From assembly GCA_023014335.1 (NCBI GenBank), contig JAECYW010000001.1:248001-312000 (forward strand): 64,000 nucleotides of DNA, given 5' to 3'. The position numbers were made by a program, and so were the translations under genes. The notes under the pieces were generated by a model that saw only the letters and a list, made by a program, of their open reading frames with translations, was not told where the DNA came from and made no database searches. Source of the stretch: Galerina marginata (taxonomy: Eukaryota; Basidiomycota; Agaricomycetes; Agaricales; Galerinaceae). Of this stretch, positions 25,670-37,770 are shown one piece after another; within the stretch, counting starts at the first letter, position 1; each line of letters begins with the position of its first letter.

Positions 25670-25954
25670 ATGCAATTCCAGGAACAAAGTCCTGCATCAT
25701 TGACGGCGGAGCAAGTCTTTTTCCAGAAACTTGTGCAAAGGATGGAGCAGTCAGACTTGAAGATGTTAGAAGTCTCAGCGACAACTGAACGTTTGCGGTG
25801 CTCGATGGAGGCCCGCGCCAATGCAACGGACGCGCAGATCAGTCAGTTGGCTCGAGAATTCAGGGAACGCTTCGGTAAGCAAAATAAGTCGAGGTAAAAT
25901 AATGCGTCTGACGCAGATCAATGGCAGGACCAGTACCTGAAGAGGTTGTCGTGA
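25670..25954 (+). CDS. Short coiled-coil ORF, possible two-exon gene
   Basis: Starting at 25670, 68 codons encode a helical, Gln/Glu/Arg-rich segment (AEQVFFQKLVQRMEQSDLKM; ISQLAREFRERF). A 42-nt intron (25875-25916, GTAAGC...ACGCAG) joins to DQWQDQYLKRLS and a stop at 25954, giving 82 residues. The alternative is that 25921 is the start of the next gene and this ORF is unrelated. No family is recognised. Confidence 0.32.
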
Positions 25955-27434
25955 ACCCTGCAGATGTAGGATCAGGTGAAGATGTCATCATGACTCCTGA
26001 AGCCCTTGAAGTTGCAAGGAGCAGGATCCGACGGGATGAGGACGAGGCCGATGACGAGAGCGATCCCGAAAATTCGGTAAAAATTTCGGAATACGCTTGG
26101 ACTTGACTAACGTATGAGATTCGGCAGCAGTCACTTCCGCAAATAGCACTCGCGCGGTTTCCCAGGTCAATAATTGGAGCAGGCCCGGAGGTGCGACTAA
26201 GGAATACAGCACTATCCAACAGCGCCAATGTTTCCTCTGGTCATGCTGGTGGACAGGTAAGCCTCGTTATCTGACAGGGGACTAGCTAGTAATAACGGGA
26301 AAATCGCAGGGCGGCACGCTTGAGCAGGCTATTTTCACGTTAACGAATCACGTCAACCAACTTAGCGACGAAATGAACCAAACGCGAATTCGGAAATATG
26401 GGACTTCACGATCACGAGAATTTAGGCTCCCTCCCCAGAGGTTTACAACTCCTGATCGAAACGCACGACTCGTACGTACAGCGACTATGGAAAGACGGCC
26501 AGCATGCTCATTTATAACCAGAGGGCTGTTTGTTCCGTAATGAACAGGTTACTGGGAATCAAAAGGGATGTAGACGTCATCACGATGAACCAGGCAGATG
26601 AAAACGACATCGCTGCTTTTGGAAGCGAGGGAAACGGTCCCGGTCCCATTGCGCCGTATGCCCCAGACTGGTTGAATATCGGAGGTCCCTGGAACCATGC
26701 GCTTCTGATCATCTTCATGGAAGAGTTCGTGAAGGAGTATACAGTCGAAGAGGAAGAACACCAAGACGACATCTGCAAGATGTTCATGGACAGGCTTAAA
26801 AGGCTTCGGAAGAAGGTACTTCAAGGGATGCAACAGCCCGGTGAAACACAGGTAGATATGACTGCCCGATACCTCGTCAATCACCGCAGGCTTTTGAAGT
26901 TGCAAAGACGCAACACGCGGCGAAATGAGGTTAAAGGGTCCCTTGTCTTAAGTAACGACATAACACTGATTGGGCCGGTAATCCTTCTAGAGGTTCGACA
27001 CTCGAAGCCGTATAACGGTCCAAAATGCGCTAGCTCAAACAAACGACGCAAAGCGGGCTTGGGAGCATCTAGACGACGTCCTGGTGGCTTTGGGACCTGG
27101 AGGTATGAGCTCTGATGAGAGTGATATCGAGAACGGGCAGAAAGTGTACTATGTAAAGAAGATGAGCTGGCGACGTGCGGGCTTGACAGGAAAGGTCTGT
27201 GTGGTCGACAGGGACCGCAACATCACCAACACGTATGGCAATGTCAGGGCAGGAAATCCTCCAAGGATACGTAAACGAAGGCATGGCGCAACCGAAACCT
27301 CAAGAAATGCTCCTCCGTGACGGCCAATTAACTTCTATGACGCTGACTGGCTCTCACAATTGACGCCTCGCCAAAGAAAGGATCTCGGCCCCATAGCTGC
27401 CAAGGAATTGCTTGAATTTGATAACATGGGTTGA
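25921..27434 (+). pseudogene. Transposon-associated hypothetical gene with lesions
   Basis: Exons from an ATG at 25921 (MAGPVPEEVVVNPADV) continue through QSLPQIALARFPRSIIGA and TLEQAIFTLTNHVNQL. A large part follows: MNRLLGIKRDVDVITMNQAD, then WNHALLIIFMEEFVKEY, DMTARYLVNHRRLLKLQR and, after an intron, PGGMSSDESDIENGQKVYYV. The tail is RPINFYDADWLSQL to a stop at 27434. This layout (a DWLNIGGPWN-like block, then MSSDESD, then a NFYDADWL tail) matches a hypothetical family I know as widespread and repeat-associated in Agaricomycetes; its function is unknown. Two lesions are visible: the frame changes near 26470-26480 within CGTACGTAC, and an in-frame TGA at 27318-27320 precedes the conserved tail. 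Confidence 0.55.
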
Positions 27435-27948
27435 GAAATTGCAAAGATCACCCTAGGAATAAGGACTTAGATCAATAATTAGTTTAATCCGCAGTAGACT
27501 AAAAATTGCAGCCAGTTCTTCCCAGATGATGCCCATTATGCCAAATCCTCTCTGGGCCCTATTCTGCTGCTCCTGCCCCTTGAGCTGAGGAACGACACGG
27601 TAAACCTGCTGAAAATTGTCTGCTCACTGATTCACGATTCACGTGTTTCGCGGGTAGTAATAAATTACGAGTTTAACATAGGCTCACGAGAATCAGAAGG
27701 TCTCCTGTCGCGACCGGCAGTGGGTGTTTTTTGGCGCCTATTTTTTTCTTTTTTATTCAGGCAGTAAATTGTGCTCATGGTGCGGCCCTCTTGACTGTCG
27801 CAAATCTAACACACGCATAGAATATTTAACTGTTCAGCCTTCACATACGATTCATATAGTACTTACAGCTCTTTCGTCAGGTGTATAAAACTAAGTTTAT
27901 TTAATGTACGCAGTATTAAGAACCTGTAGAGTAATGATAATATATTAC
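27435..27948. other. Intergenic, AT-rich, no gene seen
   Basis: The region between two converging genes. It contains a T-rich run and TA-rich words compatible with 3' flanks. No ORF or repeat support. Confidence 0.4.
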
Positions 27949-29787
27949 TTACACTACTGTATTTCCCTCACCAGCACCTGGCCCAGACTTAATTATAATA
28001 CGATCCTGTGCCTGCGCCTGCATCCAGGCCTCGCCAACACGCCCCGCAAAGCCGATGCTAATAATCGTATTTGATGAACCGTTGAGCATCGATGTCCCAT
28101 GTGGGTACTCAGGCTTGAATGCGGTCACCGTTCCTTGGGCCTGGCGAACAACGACACGCAGAGAAGCATCTGTGATGCTTCCGCCGCTGCCTAGAATGGT
28201 CGGGCCAAAAGCTTGAAGGGGGGTGTTTTGGCGTGTCGAGCTACGTGTCTTCATTCTCGATCCAGGAGGGCTGGTATTCTGCAGCTGGGGTTTGTCACCG
28301 CGGGCAGCACAAAGAGCGAATGCCCAGTCGCAATAGGCCGCATCTGTATGAAGCCAGCTACAGCCATATCAGAAAACATGAAAACTGGGATGAGGAAGGG
28401 TACATACGCTTCATAATTTCGAGAGAGGTAAGCTTCGGGGGGCGCTCGTTCTGCTGTTGGAAAGCCGTATTCCGTTTCACCGATCTGGATGTTAAAACCA
28501 TAGCCTACGAATGATACAACTGAGATAGAAGAAGGACAAGACACTGTATGATACCTACCTGGGGCAACGTCACGTGTTGCAAGGCAGGGTAGACTGTACT
28601 TTTCGAGACAGCTGTCGACATGTTCTAAGATTTCGCGGGGCATTACTGAGCGGATAATGCTCCAGGTAATAGAAACTGCACCGATAATATCACGGTCGTG
28701 AATGCCCCGCGTTTCGGCATCGAGGTGTTTCGTATAACTGACAGCAGGCCCTATTACCCGAGCATGCCAAGGCCCATTATTTAAACCGACCTGAGCCATA
28801 TGCCCTGGATGATTTGGCTGTAATAATCAGAAATGAGAAACACCGCTGATAAAAGAAGATACTGAACAGACCCGAACATTACGGCGCTCACCGCAGGCCT
28901 CAATCACAGCGGCTTCCAGCCATGCATAGAATGCATCAGAGAAGGATGCCGAGCGGGCCACACCGCATATGACAGCGAGCTCGGGAGTGAAAGTACCTGC
29001 TGGACTGTTAACGGGAAGGGATCGACAGGTAATGGAGGTACACACCATGCACATCCCAGGAGTAAAACAAAACAGATTCATCCACCCCAACTACATAATA
29101 TCCCTCAGTTTCATTTACCAAAAGGCCAGTTCTACCAGGGAAATCGAATTTGCTTATGACCTGGCGGAGCTTGATGGGAGATGGCGTCCGCTTGCGCTCA
29201 ATAAGTTTGAGACGAAATGGACGCTGACTTTCAGTCAAAGAGAGAAGGTCGTGACCCCAGAACGGAGACGATTTTATCCCGAGTTCATATACCTTCAAAA
29301 GCAGTGTTAGCAGTTAGAACAGTATAAAAGAGAAAACTGTATATACCCTGCGTCTTTTTTGCCAGTGTGAAATGCGCTGCTGATTATTTGCATGATCCAG
29401 ATTCTCTTTCCACATTGACTTGAAGTGGAGGATGGCTTTGTAGGAAGGGTTTACCTTCTTCTGGTAAACACTAGACTTGTGAACCTCGCACAAAAAGCCG
29501 GCAACCTGGAAAGCAAGCCATTTCATAAAGACTGCATCGAGTGTGAATTACTCACAGTAGTAATTGACCTATCAAGAAGCCTTGCGCAGGTGGTCATTAA
29601 CTCTCTAATGGCTGGCGAGGTGGGCGTGAAATCCTGTGAACTGACTTGATAGAGCTTCATTGCAGTGTCGACCGAAGAAAGGAATAATATCCCTGTAAGA
29701 ATATAAGTAAGTGTGAGGTAGAGGCCATATAACCTACTCACAGTTTTCCCATTGGTCTGTTGCAAATTTCCCCTTCTTTTTTGTCAT
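27949..29787 (-). CDS. Repeat-associated hypothetical protein (dioxygenase-like C-terminus)
   Basis: The ATG at 29787 (MTKKKGKFATDQWEN) splices by GTGAGT...TTACAG to WILFLSSVDTAMKLYQ. Later exons include FLCEVHKSSVYQKKVNPSYK, GRTGLLVNETEGYYVVGVD, AGTFTPELAVICGVARSASF and ITWSIIRSVMPREILEHVDS. The C-terminus has ERAPPEAYLSRNYEAYVPF, SLRVVVRQAQGTVTAFKPE and YPHGTSMLNG. The end block (basic strand, QAxGTxxAFxPExxHGT) resembles hypothetical proteins abundant in mushroom genomes, in which an H..GT motif suggests a jelly-roll/2-oxoglutarate-oxygenase-like fold; that link is inference. Exon borders in the middle (28800-29300) were not resolved, and a broken copy cannot be excluded. Confidence 0.5.
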
Positions 29788-31179
29788 AGCAGGTCTTGTG
29801 GCAGGTTGGTTAGAGAAAGGCAGCGTTCAAGAAGTGTTCAATCACCGAATCCGTGTCGCTGGCAGCACATCACATGACCAATCATTGACAGACTTAAAAG
29901 GAACGCTAATGACTCAATGACTGGCCAACAGGCACAGAACAGATTAGAATCGACTACACAGATGGGTCAATGTACGAAGAAAACCATTCGAAAACACTGA
30001 AATTCGACGATGAGAGAGAGTAGAAGCTTGGTGTGAAAATGAAAAACTTGTGCGAATCAGTGTGATTGCTAAGCTGAAACAGGTCAGCCATATTAAGTAA
30101 AAGGAAAATATTTCGTATCAGCACTTACCCCGGCTCGAACCAAGGAGTTCTAGAGTGGTCCAACCTGCAGGCGTTAGTTCACAGCCGTAGGATCGTTACC
30201 ACTTCACCATTTCATTGTTTATATTTCTCCAACATTTGACGGATATATGGTTAGGTTCTTTCTTTATGTGGTTCCACTTCTCCATCGGTGGCTGATACTG
30301 TTCATCGATATTGATCGCTGGTTCGTTAACATATTATACTGCCCTGGCTCTCTCAAAACTTAGCTCTTCGCTCACCCACAGGGCCCTGGTGTTGATAGAA
30401 GGCTTTTCCTTGTGTCTGACCCCCCGCGCCGACTTCGTAGATGCGCACCTGTACGGCCGAATTAATATAATCAGCTGAATATACTGGATAATACGTACGC
30501 TAAAAGTTTCCCACTTCAATAGTGTCAGCTACTTCAATATCCCTTTCTGCTGCTGCAGATGTGTTTCCCGTGCCACCCACGGTCGTGGAGCCAGCTTCTT
30601 TGGGGGAGAGTACAAAGGCTGTGGCCAGTTCAAAAACGGTAACAGAATATACCTGCAGGAAAACAGTATGATACATGTGAATGGTCCTGCTATTTTAAGG
30701 CTACATCTCTAAAGAGTTGCGGTAGTAAGTATACTGTGACTGCGAGGAGTTTCAACGGCTTGGGAGATTCGAAAAGTGCTTTAGCATAACATTGAATGTG
30801 CAAAGGCGGATGCTTTACTGTGATCGTGAAAAGAATCTAGGGCGTTTCTTGATGCCAAACCACCCCTTTCAGAACTGAATTTCAATTTCATTTTGGTTTG
30901 AATTACCATAGAAACAAAAGGGAGTTGAAATATGAAGAACGAGTAACAGGACCACCTCTCCAGTACGCGCTTGATGGCGCCAAACACGGTGTAGGCACGC
31001 GGGCCAGACTCACGCCCGCTTGCTGTCTCAACCCCCCAAATTTCTGGTCCCCAGCGTACCAGGCGGAATGCTCGGCTCAGCCGCCCAGGCGCAGACAGCA
31101 CAGAAATGTTGCTTGTGCGCGGCGCAAAAAGGAAGCGGGAGAGGGCAGACGCGGCTGGTGTAGGCTAAGTGGGTGGCGG
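29788..31179. other. Intergenic accessory DNA, no gene supported
   Basis: Short ORFs only. A minus-strand pair of words resembling RNA polymerase III A and B boxes (TGGTGAAGTGG at 30209-30199, GGTTCGAGCC at 30141-30132) is present without a foldable cloverleaf. Otherwise nothing recognisable. Confidence 0.4.
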
Positions 31180-34100
31180 TCACCAGTCAGTATCCATATT
31201 GTCCATGTCGTCACTGTCGCTGTCAGCCAGGGCTTCGGGGTCAATAGTTTGCGAAACCTATCTGTAGGTCAGCTTCAAATACAAAGAGGAAAATGAACAC
31301 TCACCCTTGAGAGGGAAACAACAATAATAGCTGGAATTTTCATTCCACTGGAAAACGGATGGTCAAATGGAAGAGACGCAAAATGACACTCGATGTCCTC
31401 AGGCTTGACGATTTCCAGATCGTGAAAATCAGGCAACCACAGGGTCACTCCAAGCACAGGAAACACACCTGGCGCAGAAACAGGTCTACTTGATGGCAAA
31501 GGCTTGTAGCGGCGGACTACCAGAAGAGTATGCACTGTCTTCAAGGACGTCTGGATTTTAAGAATGAGTGTGATGACAGCAGGACAATAGTCAGAAGCTG
31601 AGCGCCGTTTCAACAAAACACACGAATTGCCAAAGTGCTTCTCTGATACGGTGTACTGCAATCCAAGGATGGTTAGCTGTTTGAGAAACTGGGCCCTTTC
31701 GACCTCGAAGCTAGAGTTGTACTGGAGGAGAATGCCTTTAAGATTCGGCGGTATTTTTGTAGCAGTACGAGGGTTCCAAGCCGCCACTTGGAGGTCCGCT
31801 GTTGGTTCAAAAGTTGCCATGTCGCAAATCAGCGTATTACGAACCCTTGGGTCAACAAGGCGGCGGAAGATTGATTGGCAGGCGAGGATTGCAGGTGGGC
31901 ACTGTTTCGTTTTGTAGATAAACGCTCGCAGGTTTGCAGAACGAGTAAAGCTTTCTGATATGGTTTGTTCCAGCTGGCCTAGATGAAACCATAATAAGAA
32001 TGGGCTGTCCTGCATTGCTGAGGGAAAACAGCTCACCAATTTTAAAATTTGTGGGTATCCGTTCAAGCATACCGATTATCCTCTCGAAAGGGAAGGTCCA
32101 CCAAGAGTGAACAGGTCCAAATCGGCCAAGATACTCATGCAGATGGAGCGCCATGTGGTGATTTGGACGAAACCTATACTGAGGAAATAGTATCTTGATA
32201 CCTTCCATATAAGCTCTCATGTGGGTGAGATATGCGGCGGCGATCGAAGGAGATGTGACGCGCGACGACGCCAGGATAATGGCAGACATAAGCGATATTG
32301 TCAGGTCCAGCAGTTTCTTGCATTTTCGCGACCATGGGTCACTGCTGTCTCGAAGGCCCCATAGACGAATGAGTGAAAGAGGAAGGTGTGTGATCCCAAG
32401 CGTCCTCCACTGGTCTGCTTTGAGTTTGCCATGGGAGGAGCTGCCGAGATTGAGAGGAATAGATGTAACCCATGTCGGTGTTGATATTTGTGCGAGGTCG
32501 GACCAAATCTGGTGCATTTCTTCATCTGTCAAAACTTGCCCTAGACGAGTGGACGTGTCGGCGCCTTCGTCACGATATTCCGTTTGGTTAATGCGCTGAT
32601 TATCATGATGAGTACGGATAAATCTGACTTCAAGTAGGCAGCTTACCCAGCCGAGTATGTTGGAAGCACAGACGCCCTTGGAAGCACAGACGCCCTTGGA
32701 ATACATTGCCTTTCCCTCAGTCATGAACGATATTTCTTCGTCAACTTCGAGTTCGTCGCATGCAAAAGCAAGGGCACGACGATGCAATCGAACCAGCACC
32801 TTCTTCTCTTTTTCAGCTGACAATTGTATTTTATGATTGAGCGGTTTCTGTAAAAAAATCCTTAGTTTCTCCAGTGATTTGCGCTCTGGATCTGTGAAGT
32901 CAGGGGGAGGTTGTGAGAAATCGATGGGGACAACAGAGCCCTCATCAGTCCTCGATTGTCCAATTCCAATGATATTTCGAAAGTGTTCCTTGACAAGGCC
33001 AAGAAAAAGATTATGCATGGCGTCGACCACGACACACCGGGCAAGATCAAAGTAGGGCAGTCGCGAGAGTTCCGAAAAGTGAATGCCACTAGCGTCAAAA
33101 GCGGCAGTCTGCGATGGGGCATCCGGGGCATTAGCAAAGACATTTGAAGATTCGCGGCATTCGGCATTCGTTCTCCAGCGCCATGACTCATAGTTAGTGT
33201 CGCCGTATCCTTCCTTCGACTTGGTGCAATGGCATACAGAGCAGAAATGTTGATGATGGAATGATGCGAAGCCCGCCATTTTTCGTGCAGCAGGGAGATT
33301 GCAGACGACTGCAATGAGAGCGCAGCGAATGACACGTCCAGTGGGGAAATTGGAAGTGCGAGAAAAGTGAACCCCATGGGTCCAGAAATCAAGGAAGTCG
33401 TTAACAATCGGAGTGAGATAATGGTTCACCATGTTAAGAGGAGGCTCCTTCGGACCTGGTATAATCCCAGCCAGAAACATGTTCTCTGGCTTGTAACGTT
33501 CACTGACGGGTAGATTCAGGCAAGCAAGGGAAATAATCCCGACCGAGACCTTTTTCCCGGCTTGCTTATTTGAATTTGGGTTAAAAAAGTCGACACAAAG
33601 GGTGAAAGCATAACGGCCTTCGCCTTGTCCTTCGGCGTATCGTGTCTTGCCATCAGGGCCAAGAAAGTCCTTGAGGAAGTCGCCATCGAATATGTCCTTC
33701 TTGTCGTGCCCGCAATCCGGATGCATCCAAGCACCATCCATACGATCTTCGTAGCCGGGTCGCGAAACAAGGCCTGCAACCCAGTCTTTGAAGTCGAAGT
33801 AGACGAACGGTTTGATGGGCGTTTGAATTTCGACATCCCTGACGGTCCGTGGTCGAGTAAGAACAGTGCCGCATGCCGACGCAGTCGAAAATCGTTTGTG
33901 AGTACAGTGGAGTGGGTACTCCCCAATGGGACAGCCGTCTTGATAAGTCGGCTTGTACGTATAATGGCATTCAGGGTTCGGGCATACGGCGTAAATCGTA
34001 CTTTTCCCGTCGAGTTTGAATTTACTTGTCGCGGTTTGAGAATCGACTGGAAGATCGTGCAGGAGCTTCGCCGTCTGAGGAGAGATTTCACTGCCAGACC

Positions 34101-35007
34101 CGAGAAGGGCAAGGCGTAGGATGTAGCCAATCATTTCTAGTACGAAGTGGCATGTAGAACGAGCAGCCTTCGAGACGATCTGCAAAGCCACAACGGTGAA
34201 TACCATGGCCTGAATGACCGGGTTTACACCATCAAGGACAGGCTGGTAATGGTGGTCTAGGGACGAGCATCAACGTCTGCGTTGTTTGTAAAGAAGAAAA
34301 AAAGCTCCAAAGCAAGTTTGCCTACCTGAGACGAATTCCAAAGGGCCGTCGGGAGCACATGGGGCAGGAGTCTGACAGGTGATCTTTTCCGCAGTCGCTC
34401 TCCAAATTTGCCTAGCTGCATTGAGACGAACCGACAGGTCATCGAGGTTCTCAACGATGGCCTCTTTCGTGGCATGGACTTTGTGGAAGTCGGTCTTGAT
34501 CTTCGATAGCTCCGAATCTAAAGCTTTAGCAGACTGAAAATCAGCTTCCAGAGGGAACGGCGCCATACGAGAGTTAGGAGATCCTATAGTGGCCAGACTG
34601 GTTGAGGACAAGGAATTCAAGTCACCGATTCTCTCTTCTATTCGCTTCAGACGATCGAGGACGGCCTGAAGAAGCTGCCGTCTGCTAGGGGGAACAGGGG
34701 CTGGTGTATGGCGATCAGACTTGATATGTGCTTTGAGTAACCCAAGATCGGATGGACGGGCGGGTGCAGGCGACCAAAGCCTGCCTCCAGATTGTGTGGC
34801 CGGGCCAGAAGCTTTGTCGCCGAGCGACATGGAACCCACGAATGACGCGATTTCATCGTCCGCTTTCTTCAGCTCGTCAGCACGGGTTTTTGCTGCTTGT
34901 AATCGATAATCGTCGACGGCATGTTTACCGACGATTCTGGCGTCTAGCTTCTGCCCACCTCCGGGCGATTTGCCACAGCCGTGACTGATACAACTGCAGA
35001 CTGGCAT
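31180..35007 (-). CDS. Tnp2-family (CACTA/Plavaka-like) transposase, apparently intact
   Basis: Four exons (35007-34326, 34256-32037, 31978-31305, 31257-31180) join in phase to 1,217 residues without a stop. The N-terminus MPVCSCISHGCG is Cys-rich and followed by a coiled-coil region. A Cys-containing block (AVCPNPECHYTYKPTYQDG) comes next, then DFFNPNSNKQAGKK, ERYKPENMFLAGIIPGPKEP, FWTHGVHFSRTSNFPTGR, HQHFCSVCHCTKSK and LPYFDLARCVVVDAMHNLFL; MHLHEYLGRFGPVHSWW-like sequence lies near HHMALHLHEYLGRF. The end is acidic (SDSDDMDNMDTDW). This is the arrangement of Agaricomycete Tnp2 transposases, DDE-type enzymes that cut and paste DNA. An 18-bp in-frame tandem duplication gives SKGVCASKGVCAS (32668-32703). 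Terminal repeats of its element were not located. Confidence 0.88.
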
Positions 35008-35399
35008 GCGAAGAGTAAAAGATTGGAAAAGATTGGTTGAGGCTGCGGTGCAACGACAGCATATTTATACTGCAATGCAAGAACAATGGTTTATCAGTAT
35101 CATGAAGAACAACGACATTGAATCTCAGGGACGCCTCGAAAAATTGCTGCAAAAATTCCTTGTTCTCCATAGGAATTGGCACAATGTCGTTAATGGAGAT
35201 GTGTCGCCTGGGCGTCGAGCGTCCGAGAAGTGTGTGCAGCGACCGCAAAGTCGCGCACATGCCTCTCGATTGGCAGCAATTTCTGGTCGACGTCAAGGAT
35301 GAAAAGTGTAGGCAGCGACCTCTCTCAAATCCCTGATACCGATTGTGACTGGAAAATCTCACGCTTGATGACAAAAATCGGATCGACGAAAACTATGTA

Positions 35400-36821
35400 T
35401 TACAATATGCACCACAATGAATAATCTATTACGCTGTTGATGCATTTCACCCAGTGAGTAAGCATGTAAGCATGATCCTGAGCATCGATGATAGCTCCTG
35501 GTTGTCCTGGGTAACCAATGCTATTGCTAAATTTGACTGCATAGAAGGCCTTCCCAGCATGACCTGCCCAATCCATGTCGACAACATTCATTTTCATGGG
35601 TTTAACGATGGCTTGGCCTTGGCTGGTGACAAGAAGCATGACATTATCTGGACTGAGCCCACCATAAACCATCTTGTTGCGTTCCAGAGCCTTGATAACT
35701 TCACAAAATTTATCGAGGATGCCCACCTGCTCTCGACGCACCATATCTGGAAAGCTGGAGATTAAGTCGTGCACCGTCATCCATCCATCCTTAGTATGAG
35801 TTGGGGGAGGAAGATAATCCATTACGATAGCTTCAGTCTCGATTGCAGGAGAGTGGGAACAGCCGAGCAATTTTGGGGCAAAGCCAGCAGCATGTAGAAA
35901 TCGGTGAACCTCATGACTGTATGGGCGAAATGTGAGTTTTACCATACACTCTATAGAAGTGACAGCCAGAAAAAGACAATTTTTGTTGTCGATCTGTCTT
36001 TCGAACTTCAGAGTTTGTTCCACCCCAGACGAGTCCTCAAAAGTTGTCAAAGCATTTGGAAGGTTTGGTATACGATCCTGAAGGCCAAAATGGGATCTAA
36101 AAGTCGAATTAGAATGCGAAACGGAATGACATGCTTGCTTACTTGGGAAGGTATCGTGCAGCGCATTGGAGCGCAAAAAGCAAGTTTGCCAGAAGCTCGT
36201 GGTACTGAACACCTGAGTCCGGATCTTGACTGGCAGTTTCAAACACTTCCACTTCGACGTCAGAGCGTTCCTGAATCTTCTCCGTGAATGCCCCACAGAT
36301 TGTAGTGCTCAATCCTTAATGAAGATAAGCTGTAAGTACATCCAACAGCATAGCAGATATGACGAACCAGATATTGACACCAAAAAACAGGGGGCTCCTG
36401 AACGCATTATACGGTCATCTGCCAGAACATAGCGGCTGTACATGCGACTGAGTTCCGTGTATTCGTCGCTATCGCCAATAGGCTCTGGATTGCATTGGGT
36501 CATAATAAGTGGAGTAGCCACGATGGTGCCATCAAGTAACGTGTAGGAGCTGTAAACGAAAGCACATCTCCCCATCTCGTTATTTGTCCTAATCCACCTG
36601 CGTTCGCCGTCTTCACGGAATACTGTCCGTAGAACCTGTAAGACACGGGGCCCGCGGGTTTCAATGGCCTCGCTAAAGGCTTCCCCGATGAGCTGTGCGG
36701 CCACTCGGAAAGACTGTAACTCTGCAACAGTGGACGAAGCATAGGTCTCCTCGAAAAACACGACAAAAGCCTCGTGCTTGAGTTTTACAGGAAGTGCTTC
36801 GGAAGGACAAAAAATCAGCAT
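35400..36821 (-). pseudogene. Broken paralogue of the REase-like/kinase-like gene
   Basis: This reads as the C-terminal two-thirds of the gene at 13304-15408: ALPVKLKHEAFVVFFEE (compare VPVKLKHRAFSVFFH), SGAPCFLVSIS (GAPCFAISIS), CMVKLTFRPYSHEVHRFL (CMVKLTFRPYGSDVHNIL), VYGGLSPDNVML at the catalytic-loop position (VHSDLRANNLMI), and VVDMDWAGHAGKAF. The N-terminal third is absent. After the SIS intron an in-frame TAA (36316-36318) stands where the paralogue has Gln, and the nuclease-like EVK is TQC here. The catalytic-loop Asp is replaced (HSD to GGL). It is therefore probably non-functional. Confidence 0.75.
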
Positions 36822-37185
36822 CTTGAAGAAAAGTTAGAGTGGCTATGGAACGCTCACAATCGGGGAATGGTGATAAACTTGGCTGGTTGGCAGGGAATGA
36901 CATGACGGAGCCTATGTGTGGTCGACGGCTGCGGTCCTTGTTTTATACATATCTGCCTCGAGGATGCGCACGCCCAGTTGCTAAATCCGGTGCCTGGAGG
37001 CCAATTCCCGGGACAATAGACGAAATTCAAATGTCTTCAGCAGTGCATCCTTAATTATTCCTGCTGGATACGAGTCCGTTCCCATTTGAGTCCACGACTT
37101 CAAAACTATCCTTCGGATTTTCTCTGAGCAGTATAAATATCGTACAAGATGGTTCAACAGTGAATGACGTCAAAATATGAGATTT

Positions 37186-37656
37186 CTAGGGAAGTATAGT
37201 CTGCTGCCCTGACGTACGCGCTGGACGAAACTGTACACAATGTAAGCCCAGTGAATATGTCAGATTTGGAGATGAATACCATCGAACAGCGTAATCAGCA
37301 AGGCGCCGGTCACCATTTCTAAAGTTAACCACGCCAGCAACCAGGGTGCCAGTTCTCATCACCAATATATCCCCTCTCCATTGGTGGCCTGGCGTAAGCG
37401 AAGCGACAGCTGTGTTCACCGGAAGGTACCGATGGTTTTTAACAAATATTGCAAAACAGTGACGCCGGCGTCCTCGTCGCACAGTAATGACTGTGTCGTG
37501 TATATATGGTTGGATGCGCATTCCGGAAAAGACCTCCTCGACAATAGGGAATCTTTGCTGGTTGGTAATTCTTGTTTGAACAGAGACAAAGCTTGGCCGG
37601 TTGGCGAAGGCACTGTAGAGACGCCCACGGATAAGGGCGTAGCAGGCCTGTATCAT
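37186..37656 (-). CDS. Repeat-associated hypothetical protein
   Basis: The frame encodes ACYALIRGRLYSAFANRPSF, RITNQQRFPIVEEVFSGMRI, ITVRRGRRRHCFAIFVKNHR, GHQWRGDILVMR and VVNFRNGDRRLADYAVRW. I know this pattern from multicopy hypothetical proteins in Agaricomycetes; no function is assigned. An upstream exon-like stretch (ATG at 37730, MSQTACPPDKLEFSRPI, then GTAAGA...ATACAG) would precede it, but joins one base out of phase, so the first exon may carry an indel. Otherwise the start is the ATG at 37656. Confidence 0.5.
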   Translation of the reverse strand: MIQACYALIRGRLYSAFANRPSFVSVQTRITNQQRFPIVEEVFSGMRIQPYIHDTVITVRRGRRRHCFAIFVKNHRYLPVNTAVASLTPGHQWRGDILVMRTGTLVAGVVNFRNGDRRLADYAVRWYSSPNLTYSLGLHCVQFRPARTSGQQTILP

Positions 37657-37770
37657 AAGTAACGAACAGCAACGAGGTAAGCGTATCTTACGTTATGGGC
37701 CGGGAGAATTCGAGTTTGTCTGGTGGGCATGCTGTCTGAGACATTATAAAAGATTGTTACACTGCTTCTT

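Noticed and set aside
30095..30215. Pol III A-box-like and B-box-like words on the minus strand, suggesting a tRNA or SINE
   Set aside because: The words match consensus, but no acceptor stem or anticodon arm can be drawn, and no second copy was seen in the window.
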